DNA from: Oerskovia jenensis | GTDB taxonomy: Bacteria > Actinomycetota > Actinomycetes > Actinomycetales > Cellulomonadaceae | NCBI RefSeq assembly: GCF_016907235.1 | Contig: NZ_JAFBBO010000001.1 | Location: 744,001-808,000 of the forward strand | Length of the DNA: 64,000 nucleotides | Direction: 5' to 3' | Shown here: positions 30,776 through 42,847 of the stretch, one piece after another | How positions within the stretch are numbered: the first letter of the stretch is position 1 | Layout of the letters: each line of letters starts with the position of its first letter | Position numbers and translations under genes: made by a program | The notes under the pieces: generated by a model | The model's database searches: none | What the model saw: only the letters and a program-made list of their open reading frames with translations | Told to the model about the DNA's origin: nothing

Positions 30776-32748
30776 GCGTCCACCTCGCGCCGCGCACCGC
30801 GCCCGGTGCCGCCCCCGTCAAGGTCCGCTGGTGGGTGCCCGGGGACTGGAACGGCCTGTTCGGGCTCGGCACCAACGTCCTGCTGAACGTCATCGTCCTC
30901 ACGGGGCTGTCCCTGACCGTCGTGCACATCCCCGAGGACATCGTGTTCGGGCGCCTGCTGCCCGCCCTCGGCATCGCCCTGCCGCTCGGCAACATCTGGT
31001 ACGCGTTCCTGGCCCGCCAGCTCGCACGCCGTGAGAACCGCACCGACGTCACAGCGCTGCCCTACGGACCGTCCGTGCCGCACACGTTCATCGTGGTCCT
31101 CGTCGTCATGCTGCCCGTGTACCTGCAGTCGGGCGACCCCCTCAAGGCCTGGCGAGCCGGGCTCGCCTGGGCCCTGATCATCGGCCTCATCGTCTGCCTC
31201 GGTGCCCTCGTGGGGCCCTGGATCCGCAGGTGGACGCCGCGTGCGGCCCTCCTCGGCGCCCTCGCCGGCATCTCGATCACCTTCATCGCGATGCGTCCTG
31301 CCGCCCAGATGTGGCAGGCGCCGTGGATCGGGCTCTGCGCGTTCGCGTTCATCCTCGTCGGGTGGATGGCCAACCGGAAGATGCCGTTCAACGCACCGGT
31401 CGGCCTCGTCGCCGTCCTCGTCTCGACCGCGCTCGCCTGGTTCGCCGTCGCACTCGGATGGTCCGACATCCTGCAGCCCACCGCAGTCTCCGAGTCGCTG
31501 TCGAACCTCTCGCTCAGCCTCCCGATGCCCGGCGGCGAGGTCCTCGAAGGACTCACCGACATCGCCCCGCTGCTCGCGTCCGCGATCCCGCTCGGCATCT
31601 ACAACTTCACCGAGGGCATGACGAACGTCGAGTCCGCCGCCGCCGCGGGTGACCGCTACTCGATGCGCCAGGTGCTCATGGCCGACGGTCTCGGCGCCGT
31701 CGTCGGCTCCTTCCTCGGCTCACCCTTCCCGCCGGCCGTGTACATCGGCCACCCGGGCTGGAAGAAGGTCGGAGGCCGCATCGGATACTCGCTCGTCACC
31801 GGCATCGTCGTCGCGATCGTGTGCTTCACCGGACTCGTCGGCACCTTCCTCGTGATCTTCCCCATGCAGGCCCTCGTCCCGGTCCTGCTGTTCATCGGGC
31901 TCGTCATGGGAGCGCAGGCCACGAGTGTCTCGGCCCTTCGCTACGCGCCCGCGATCGTCCTGGCGTTCCTGCCCAGCATCGCCGAGTGGGCCACCGGCCA
32001 GGTCGACTCCGCGCTCGGCGCGGCCGGGACCAGCGCGGGCGAGGTCGGGCTCGACGCGCTCGTGAGCAACGGCGTGATCTACGACGGCATGAAGCTGCTC
32101 GGCCAGGGCGCGGTGCTCGTCGGCGTGCTCCTCGGGGCCATCGCGTGCTTCGTCATCGACCGGCGCATGTACGCCGCCGCGACCACGGCGCTGATCGCCG
32201 CGGGCCTGTCGTTCGTGGGTCTCGTCAACGCCTACGAGATCGGGTGGAACGCCTCCCCCGGCGTCACGATCGGCTACGTGATCCTCGCGGCGATCCTCGC
32301 GGGCTTCGGCTGGCACGCCCGCGACGTGAAGGACGACGAGCTCGACGACGGCCTCCTGTTCGTCAACGGGACCCTCATGCGCGGACTCGAGCTGCACGGC
32401 AACCTGTCCGGTGCCGAGCTCCTCGAAGAGACCTCCACCGCCCCGATCTACCGCGTCCACACCATCGGGGACGTCCACCCCGGCATGTACCCCGTCGACG
32501 AGGAGACCGGCGAGAAGGGCGCCTCGATCTCCGGCGAGCTGTACGCCATCCCGCTCGACGTCCTGCTCAAGGTCATCGAAGGAGAGCCGGCGGGCCTGTT
32601 CCGCGGCCCGGTCCGGCTCGCCGACGGTCGCGTCGTGCCAGGCATCCGCTACGACCGCGAGATGGCCCAGGCGCACCCCGAGATCACCGATCACGGCGGT
32701 TGGCGCGAGTACGTCGCGGCCCGCGACGGGGCCGCCGCGAGCACCTGA
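30772..32748 (+). CDS. NCS2/AzgA-like permease fused to an allophanate-hydrolase C-terminal-like domain
   Basis: A 658-residue protein with two parts. Residues about 25-525 are a polytopic permease of the xanthine/uracil (NCS2/AzgA) type, with ALPYGPSVPH early and the conserved NFTEGMTNVESAAAAGDRY block. Residues about 528-658 are soluble and resemble the C-terminal domain of allophanate hydrolase (AtzF/DUR1 type): LFVNGTLMRG, STAPIYRVHTIGDVHPGMYP, SGELYAIPLDVLLKVI and GRVVPGIRYD. In allophanate hydrolases this domain acts on the N-carboxycarbamate intermediate or in assembly. I do not know of a described transporter with this tail. The GTG start overlaps the hydrolase stop. It is the last gene of the operon and is followed by a strong hairpin. 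Confidence 0.85.
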   Translation: MSVHLAPRTAPGAAPVKVRWWVPGDWNGLFGLGTNVLLNVIVLTGLSLTVVHIPEDIVFGRLLPALGIALPLGNIWYAFLARQLARRENRTDVTALPYGPSVPHTFIVVLVVMLPVYLQSGDPLKAWRAGLAWALIIGLIVCLGALVGPWIRRWTPRAALLGALAGISITFIAMRPAAQMWQAPWIGLCAFAFILVGWMANRKMPFNAPVGLVAVLVSTALAWFAVALGWSDILQPTAVSESLSNLSLSLPMPGGEVLEGLTDIAPLLASAIPLGIYNFTEGMTNVESAAAAGDRYSMRQVLMADGLGAVVGSFLGSPFPPAVYIGHPGWKKVGGRIGYSLVTGIVVAIVCFTGLVGTFLVIFPMQALVPVLLFIGLVMGAQATSVSALRYAPAIVLAFLPSIAEWATGQVDSALGAAGTSAGEVGLDALVSNGVIYDGMKLLGQGAVLVGVLLGAIACFVIDRRMYAAATTALIAAGLSFVGLVNAYEIGWNASPGVTIGYVILAAILAGFGWHARDVKDDELDDGLLFVNGTLMRGLELHGNLSGAELLEETSTAPIYRVHTIGDVHPGMYPVDEETGEKGASISGELYAIPLDVLLKVIEGEPAGLFRGPVRLADGRVVPGIRYDREMAQAHPEITDHGGWREYVAARDGAAAST

Positions 32749-32762
32749 CCCCACCCGAGGAG

Positions 32763-32808
32763 CCCGGCCCCCCGTCGACCACCTCTCCACGGACGGCGGG
32801 GGGCCGGG
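32763..32808 (+). terminator. Terminator of the ureido catabolic operon
   Basis: CCCGGCCCCCC (32763-32773) pairs perfectly with 32798-32808 around a 24-nt loop that can pair further (GTC/GAC), 14 nt after the permease stop. There is no U tract. Confidence 0.7.
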
Positions 32809-32822
32809 CCACGCCCGCGCGC

Positions 32823-33000
32823 ACCTACGGTGCGGGCGGCGCCCGCCGGTGCTCGACAGCCCACCACCCCACCACAGCGGTGAAGACCTACCGCGCGGGC
32901 GGCGCCTGCCGGTGCTCGACAGCCCACCACCCCACCACAGCGGTGGAGACCTACCGCGCGGGCGGCGCCTGCCGGTGCTTGTCGGTACCCCACCGCTGTG
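32823..33000. repeat. 63-bp tandem repeat, about 2.8 copies, at the DUF3046 3' end
   Basis: Units start with ACCTA at 32823, 32886 and 32949, exactly 63 bp apart. The third copy includes the last codons and stop of the DUF3046 gene (minus strand), so the gene's 3' tail has been duplicated twice downstream. Within it, CACAGCGGTGG (32936-32946) and CCACCGCTGTG (32990-33000) are an 11-bp inverted repeat. It sits at the edge of the accessory catabolic cluster. Confidence 0.9.
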
Positions 33001-33184
33001 AGTCCGGCACCTCCAGCGCATCGCAGAGCGCGTGCCACACGTAGCGTGGCTCCACGCCGTCCTCGAGAGCCTGGACCGCGGTGCGGTCGCCGAGGGCGTT
33101 CAGCACCTGGTCCCGGGTCAGGGCGCGACCGTATGCCGATCCGAAGACCTCGTCCACCAGCTGCCAGAACTCTCGTAAGCGCAC
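32951..33184 (-). CDS. DUF3046 family protein
   Basis: A 77-residue protein starting MRLREFWQLVDEVFG, with the DUF3046 pattern DQVLNALGDRTAVQALEDG and VWHALCDALEVP. DUF3046 genes lie near recA in actinobacteria; the function is unknown. The last ten residues (DKHRQAPPAR) are encoded by the 63-bp repeat and are probably a recent extension or replacement of the natural C-terminus. The GTG start has CAGGCT 6 nt upstream. Confidence 0.88.
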   Translation of the reverse strand: MRLREFWQLVDEVFGSAYGRALTRDQVLNALGDRTAVQALEDGVEPRYVWHALCDALEVPDSQRWGTDKHRQAPPAR

Positions 33185-33190
33185 GGGGAC

Positions 33191-33196
33191 AGCCTG
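33191..33196 (-). promoter_or_regulatory. -10 element for the DUF3046 gene
   Basis: CAGGCT on the minus strand is 6 nt before the GTG at 33184. It matches the TANNNT pattern only at A2 and T6, so it is weak. Confidence 0.3.
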
Positions 33197-33221
33197 CCAC
33201 GTCGGAGCTCCTCACCTGGAC

Positions 33222-33401
33222 GTGCGCGGGCTTCCCGTGCTCGACGCCTGGCTCACCAAGCTCGAGGACGGCGACCTCGTCGTGCACTACGCCCCGGACA
33301 CGGAGGCAGGGTTCTTCTACGTCCCGCGCCGCGTGCCGGAGGACCGCGACCTGATCCGTGAACCGGTGCTCAAGACCACGCGGCAGCGGAGCGTCGACTG
33401 A
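33222..33401 (+). CDS. Small hypothetical protein
   Basis: A possible 59-residue protein (starting VRGLPVLDAWLTKLEDGD) with good actinobacterial codon use and a plausible folded composition (DLVVHYAPDTEAGFFYVP). It ends in a basic tail. GTG 33222 is the first start codon I could support; the frame is open further upstream but overlaps the divergent DUF3046 gene. No family is recognised and the Shine-Dalgarno is poorly spaced, so it could be a remnant of a longer gene. Confidence 0.4.
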   Translation: MRGLPVLDAWLTKLEDGDLVVHYAPDTEAGFFYVPRRVPEDRDLIREPVLKTTRQRSVD

Positions 33402-33528
33402 CGACCGCCCGGCCGAGCGTGCCGTCTGCGTGGCCGGTCGGGCGGCGTTCGTCGACCTGAGAGACCGGCCTCGACCTCGGATCCGTGCCCTGAGCGACCG
33501 GTGGAGCGCAGCTGTGGGTGGTAGAGAC

Positions 33529-33534
33529 CACAAT
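33529..33534 (+). promoter_or_regulatory. -10 element for lhr
   Basis: CACAAT ends 6 nt before the GTG at 33541. It is a weak match, but the position fits the leaderless pattern. Confidence 0.3.
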
Positions 33535-33540
33535 GGCGGG

Positions 33541-38616
<5,076 letters not shown>

Positions 38617-38652
38617 TGAGCGTCTCGGGTACGCACGTGACGGGGGTCCGTC

Positions 38653-39498
38653 GTGCCTGAGGGCGACGTCGTCCGGGTCACCGCGCAGCGTCTCGACGCC
38701 GCACTGAGCGGGCGCGTCCTGGAACGCGCCGAGCTGCGCTGGGCCGACGCGGGCGGGACCGACCTGACCGGCCGGACCGTGACCCAGGTGCTGGCATACG
38801 CCAAGCACCTCCTGACGCGCCTCGACGACGGCACGACCCTGCACACGCACCTGCGGATGGAAGGGCAGTGGCGGGTCGCCCGCACGGGCTCCCCTGCGGC
38901 GTCCGCTCGGGGGAGCGACGTGCGGGCGGTGCTCGCGAACGAGATCTGGACGTGCGTGGGCGAGCGGCTCGGGATGCTCGACGTGCTCCGCACGCGGGAC
39001 GAGCACGTGCTCCTGGGGCATCTGGGCCCCGACATCCTCGCGGACGACTTCCTCACGAACCCCGAGGACGGCGTCCGGCTCGCGCTGTGCAGGCTGCGCG
39101 CGGCCGCCGCCGAGGGCGGCTTCCCAGCGCAGGCCACGGTGGGTGGCGGCACGTCGCGGACCCCGCGACCGTGGCCGCTCGCCGACGCCCTGCTCGACCA
39201 GCGCGGAGTCTCCGGCCTCGGCACCATCTACACCGCCGAGGGCCTGTTCGCGCAAGGGCTCTGGCCATGGACCCCGGTCGACGACGTCTCCGACCACGAC
39301 CTGGAGGCCCTGCTGCGCACGACCCGCGGTCTGATGCTCCGCAGCGTCGCGGAGGGCGTGGGCACGGTGCGTCGGCACGTCCACGGCAGAGCACGACGGG
39401 CGTGCCACCGCTGTGGCACGCCCGTCGCTGTCGCTCGGGCGAACGAGGCGCCCTTCGAGCGACCGATCTTCTGGTGTCCGAGCTGTCAGAAGCCCTGA
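38653..39498 (+). CDS. nei: Endonuclease VIII-type DNA glycosylase (Fpg/Nei family)
   Basis: A 281-residue base-excision-repair glycosylase/AP lyase. The mature N-terminus PEGD supplies the catalytic proline and glutamate after Met removal (GTG start at 38653). YAKHLLTRL gives the catalytic lysine region. GVSGLGTIYTAEGLF is the helix-two-turn-helix, and the zinc finger has Cys251, Cys254, Cys275 and Cys278. It removes oxidised bases. Directly downstream of lhr; Lhr and Nei-type glycosylases are often neighbours in actinobacteria, suggesting joint action on oxidised or alkylated DNA. Confidence 0.95.
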   Translation: MPEGDVVRVTAQRLDAALSGRVLERAELRWADAGGTDLTGRTVTQVLAYAKHLLTRLDDGTTLHTHLRMEGQWRVARTGSPAASARGSDVRAVLANEIWTCVGERLGMLDVLRTRDEHVLLGHLGPDILADDFLTNPEDGVRLALCRLRAAAAEGGFPAQATVGGGTSRTPRPWPLADALLDQRGVSGLGTIYTAEGLFAQGLWPWTPVDDVSDHDLEALLRTTRGLMLRSVAEGVGTVRRHVHGRARRACHRCGTPVAVARANEAPFERPIFWCPSCQKP

Positions 39499-39505
39499 GG
39501 CACTG

Positions 39506-39853
39506 TCAGCCGACCGGCTGGAGGTCTTCCCGCATGCGTCGTGCGCTCTCCGCCGCAGCACCGCGGCCCATGAGGCTCGTGGCGAAGTCCGCGGGGATCG
39601 TGTCGGGGATCATCAGACCCTCGGCCACGGCGACCCGGTCGCTGACCTCGCGGAGCACGATCGACATGGGGATGTCGAGCGCCTCGCAGATCGAACCCAG
39701 GAGCTCGGACGACGCTTCCTTCTGGCCGCGCTCGACCTCACTGAGGTACCCCAGGGAGACGCGTGCGGCCGAGGACACCTCTCGCAGGGTGCGGCCCTGT
39801 CGCTGGCGAGCGTCTCGCAGCACGTCCCCGATCTCTCGTCGAAGAACAATCAT
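39506..39853 (-). CDS. clgR: XRE-family regulator ClgR
   Basis: A 115-residue helix-turn-helix regulator. The domain [31 protein letters not shown]-like core (residues about 20-52) matches ClgR, which activates clp protease and other stress genes in Streptomyces and Corynebacterium and is itself degraded by Clp. The C-terminal half ([14 protein letters not shown]) is the variable part. ATG 39853 is preceded by GGAAGGGGG. It lies in the conserved order pgsA-cinA-clgR, but with an untypically long 324-bp gap after cinA that holds its own promoter. It is convergent with nei, only 7 bp apart. Confidence 0.92.
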   Translation of the reverse strand: MIVLRREIGDVLRDARQRQGRTLREVSSAARVSLGYLSEVERGQKEASSELLGSICEALDIPMSIVLREVSDRVAVAEGLMIPDTIPADFATSLMGRGAAAESARRMREDLQPVG

Positions 39854-40177
39854 CTGGCGGCCCCCTTCCGTGTCCTGTGCGACCGTCGGAGCCTGCCTGG
39901 CCCCGGTGGTGGTTCGCTGTCCTGTCGTTCCCCGCGCCCCTCGCGCGGGGATCGTCCTACCGTACCCCGCACCCGGGGTTGTCTCATGCGCTGATCTGTT
40001 GAATGGCCTCTTGGCGATCACGTGCTGTTCAACGCGCTTCCTGCCAGGGTTGTTCCCGCACCACGGAGTCGTCCACGACCGTGCCGGGAGTTCACGAACT
40101 CTCCACGCACTCCCCAGCGCTTGCCCTCGTCCCGGCCACCCGCGGGCAGGCCCGCCGCGCGCTGGTACGCGCAGAGA
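39854..40177 (-). promoter_or_regulatory. clgR upstream region with promoter and hairpin
   Basis: This 324-bp gap has no convincing gene. On the minus strand TGAGAC (39981-39986) and TACGGT (39959-39964), 16 bp apart, form a -35/-10 candidate for clgR. Downstream in the leader, CCCCGCG (39930-39936) and CGCGGGG (39944-39950) form a 7-bp hairpin. GTTGAA and TTCAAC near 40003-40033 are a loose inverted repeat. I found no clear ClgR operator. Confidence 0.4.
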
Positions 40178-40672
40178 TCACCCGGCGACGACGCGCCGGG
40201 CCAGCTCGAGAACCCGGCTGACCGCGGCCTCGCGGACCTCGGCCCGGTCACCCGCGAGGTGCAGCTCTCCCACCTCGGTGCGCTCGGGCGACGACACGGC
40301 CACGTACACCAGCCCCGGCTCCTTGCCGTCCTGGGAGTCGGGCCCGGCGACGCCGGTGGTCGCGAGGCCGACGTCGGCGCCCAGGAGGCGCCGTACGCCG
40401 CGGGCCATCTGCTGCGCGACCTCCGGGTCGACGGCGCCGCGTTCGGCGAGCAGGTCGGCCTCGACTCCCAGGAGGCTCGCCTTGAGGTCGGTCGCGTACG
40501 CCGTGACGCCACCTCGCACCACGGCGGAAGCCCCCGGGACGGCGACCAGGCGGGCCGCGACGAGCCCTCCGGTCAACGACTCGGCGACCGCGAGGGTCCA
40601 GTCCCGCGACGCGAGCAACGCCAGGAGGTCGGCGGCGTCGGCGGGCGGCGCGTCAGCGCTCGCCATGCTCAC
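40178..40672 (-). CDS. cinA: CinA C-terminal-domain protein (NMN deamidase-like)
   Basis: A 164-residue stand-alone CinA domain with LAVAESLTGGLVAARL and GLATTGVAGPDSQDG. In E. coli the equivalent PncC deamidates nicotinamide mononucleotide for NAD recycling; in Gram-positives full-length CinA is linked to competence and RecA. The N-terminal MoCF-like domain is absent. The start is GTG 40672 or ATG 40666; both lie inside the 3' end of pgsA, so the genes overlap by 14-20 bp and are co-transcribed. Confidence 0.9.
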   Translation of the reverse strand: MSMASADAPPADAADLLALLASRDWTLAVAESLTGGLVAARLVAVPGASAVVRGGVTAYATDLKASLLGVEADLLAERGAVDPEVAQQMARGVRRLLGADVGLATTGVAGPDSQDGKEPGLVYVAVSSPERTEVGELHLAGDRAEVREAAVSRVLELARRVVAG

Positions 40673-41276
40673 CGGGTCGGTCCTGACCCGCCGTCCTGGC
40701 CGCGCGCAGCGCGTCGCGCCTCAGACGCCAGCCCTGGTAGGCGTACTCGACGCCGGTGACCACGGTGACGACCAGGGCGACCAGGAGCACCACCCAGCCG
40801 ACGACCGAGATCCACCCGGGCATCTGGTCGAGCGGCAGCAGGAAGATCGAGATCGCGACCGACTGCAGCACGGTCTTGAGCTTGCCGCCGCGCGACGCCG
40901 GCATGACGGTGTACTTGAGCACCGCGAAGCGCATGAGCGTGATGCCCAGCTCGCGCGCGAGGATGACGATCGTGACCCACCAGGGCAGGTCTCCGAGCGC
41001 CGAGAGCAGGACCAGCGCGGCGCCGATCAGCAGCTTGTCCGCAATGGGGTCGAGGAGCTTGCCGAGGTCCGTGACCAGGTCGTACTTCCGGGCCAGGTAA
41101 CCGTCCACGCGATCCGTGGCGGCCGCGAGGACGAACAGCGCCGTCGCGACCAGTCGCCAGGTCACCGTGTGCCCGCCGTCGGCGAGCAGGGCCCACGCGA
41201 AGAAGGGGACCACGGCGATCCGGGCGATAGTGACCGCGTTCGCGGAGTTCCAGGGGGACGGGACGGCTGTGACCAC
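40653..41276 (-). CDS. pgsA: CDP-diacylglycerol--glycerol-3-phosphate 3-phosphatidyltransferase
   Basis: A 207-residue membrane enzyme making phosphatidylglycerophosphate, the precursor of phosphatidylglycerol and cardiolipin. The CDP-alcohol phosphotransferase signature is DGYLARKYDLVTDLGKLLD, with the final metal-site aspartate in PIADK. About five membrane segments are seen. The GTG at 41276 has TACGCT exactly 6 nt upstream. The tail is short and charged. It overlaps cinA. Confidence 0.95.
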   Translation of the reverse strand: MVTAVPSPWNSANAVTIARIAVVPFFAWALLADGGHTVTWRLVATALFVLAAATDRVDGYLARKYDLVTDLGKLLDPIADKLLIGAALVLLSALGDLPWWVTIVILARELGITLMRFAVLKYTVMPASRGGKLKTVLQSVAISIFLLPLDQMPGWISVVGWVVLLVALVVTVVTGVEYAYQGWRLRRDALRAARTAGQDRPGEHGER

Positions 41277-41282
41277 ACGACA

Positions 41283-41288
41283 AGCGTA
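41283..41288 (-). promoter_or_regulatory. -10 element for pgsA-cinA
   Basis: TACGCT on the minus strand ends 6 nt before the pgsA GTG, predicting a leaderless transcript. Confidence 0.5.
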
Positions 41289-41399
41289 GGCGCTGCACGG
41301 GCGCTCGCCCGACCACGTCCAGATCGCGACCGAACGGACAAGCCGGGGCACAACGGTCGTCGGGGCGCGAGCGATGTCCTGCGCCGTGATCCGAGACGA

Positions 41400-41405
41400 T
41401 AGTCT
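41400..41405 (+). promoter_or_regulatory. -10 element for the CapA-like gene
   Basis: TAGTCT ends 7 nt before the GTG at 41413; overlapping GATAGT is an alternative register. A leaderless mRNA is predicted. Confidence 0.45.
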
Positions 41406-41412
41406 CTGCGCC

Positions 41413-42747
41413 GTGACACGCCATGCGCGGGGCTCCGGCAGCCACCGCCAACTCGTCCCTCTGCTCGCGGTCGGCGTCGCCGCCTCCGCGCTCGCGGTGA
41501 TCGGAGCCCTCGCGTTCGACGACGGCACCTCGCCGACGGCCGGCCCGTCCGCGCCCCCGGCCCCCTCGGCGTCCGCGCCGGTGGAGGTCACCCCCGAGCC
41601 CGAGCCGGACGCGGTCTTCACCGTGGTCGCGGGCGGCGACGTCCTACCCCATCTCCCGGTCCACACGTCCGCCCGCACGGACGGCGGCTACGACTTCAGC
41701 GCCGTGCTCGCAGGGACCGATGCGTGGGTCGGTGGAGCCGATCTCGCCCTGTGCCACCTCGAGGTCCCCCTCACCGCGGCCGGTGAGCGGCCGCGCGGCT
41801 ACCCCGTGTTCGCGGCCGACGCCCACCTCGCGACCGACCTGCGCGAACAGGGCTGGGACGGCTGCTCGACCGCCTCCAACCACTCCGTCGACCAGGGCGA
41901 GGGAGGCGTGGTCGCGACGCTCGACGCCCTGGACTCCGCAGGCCTGGGGCACGTCGGCACCGCACGCAGCGCCGCGGAGGCCGCAGCCCCCGCCCTGTAC
42001 ACGCTCGAACGGGCCGGGCGGACGATCGTCGTGGCTCACATCGCGGGCACCTACGGCACCAACGGCATGCCGATCCCGGCGTCCGCCCCGTGGTCGGTCA
42101 CGCTGCTCGACGGCGCCGACCTGGTCGGTCGCGCGCAGGCGGCCCGCGCAGCGGGAGCCGACCTGGTGATCGTGAGCATGCACGCCGGCGTCGAGTACTC
42201 GACCCCGCCGACCGATCAACAGGTCGAGCTCGCGTCCCTGCTTGCGACCTCGGGCCAGGTCGACCTGCTGATCGGGCACCACGCCCACGTCCCGCAACCG
42301 ACGGCGCTGCTCCCCGGCGGCCCCGACGGTCAGGGAATGTGGGTGGCCTACGGTCTCGGCAACTACGTGTCCAACCAGGACGCCGACTGCTGCGACGCGC
42401 GGACCGACTCGGGGCTGCTCGTCACCGCGACGATCACCCAGCCCGCGGGGGCCCCGGCCCGAGTGACCGGGTTCGAGTGGACCGCGATCACGGTCGACCG
42501 GCTCGGCAAGCATGCGGTGCGGGCACTGCCCGACATCACGACGGGAACCGGGAGCCTGACACCGGCGGCCGTCGCCGACCGCTACGACCGCGTCCGGACA
42601 GCGGTGGGCGCCGCAGCACCCGAACGACTGTCGCCCCCTGTCCCCACCGGTGGTCCCCCGACGGTCGCGCCGCGGGTGATCGACGCCGCTCCGTCCGCGT
42701 CCTTCCCGGGCTCCGGGTCGGCGAGCGGGAGCGTGGACCAGAGCTGA
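41413..42747 (+). CDS. CapA family protein (poly-gamma-glutamate/capsule synthesis-type phosphoesterase fold)
   Basis: A 444-residue protein with one N-terminal membrane segment (about 14-36), a Pro/Ala/Ser linker, then a CapA (PGA_cap) domain of the calcineurin-like phosphoesterase fold. Metal-site landmarks are VVAGGDVLPH (about 76-85), ASNHSVDQGEGG (about 155-166), VSMHAGVEY and LLIGHHAHVPQP. It should face the cell exterior, anchored by the N-terminus. No capsule or poly-glutamate genes are nearby, so the function here is unknown. The last 40 residues are low-complexity Pro/Ser/Gly. It interrupts the common ftsK-pgsA neighbourhood on the opposite strand. Confidence 0.85.
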   Translation: MTRHARGSGSHRQLVPLLAVGVAASALAVIGALAFDDGTSPTAGPSAPPAPSASAPVEVTPEPEPDAVFTVVAGGDVLPHLPVHTSARTDGGYDFSAVLAGTDAWVGGADLALCHLEVPLTAAGERPRGYPVFAADAHLATDLREQGWDGCSTASNHSVDQGEGGVVATLDALDSAGLGHVGTARSAAEAAAPALYTLERAGRTIVVAHIAGTYGTNGMPIPASAPWSVTLLDGADLVGRAQAARAAGADLVIVSMHAGVEYSTPPTDQQVELASLLATSGQVDLLIGHHAHVPQPTALLPGGPDGQGMWVAYGLGNYVSNQDADCCDARTDSGLLVTATITQPAGAPARVTGFEWTAITVDRLGKHAVRALPDITTGTGSLTPAAVADRYDRVRTAVGAAAPERLSPPVPTGGPPTVAPRVIDAAPSASFPGSGSASGSVDQS

Positions 42748-42847
42748 CCGGGTCGGACGGGTCGTCGCGCGCGACTGCCTCCCCGGGGCCGGTCGACCGA
42801 TCCCGGCGAGCCGCACGAGATGCCGCCGGCCGCGACGCGGACCGGAC

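Noticed and set aside
32823-33000. A CRISPR-like array
   Set aside because: The 63-bp units are contiguous, with no unique spacers between them, and contain the end of a coding gene. This is a plain tandem duplication.
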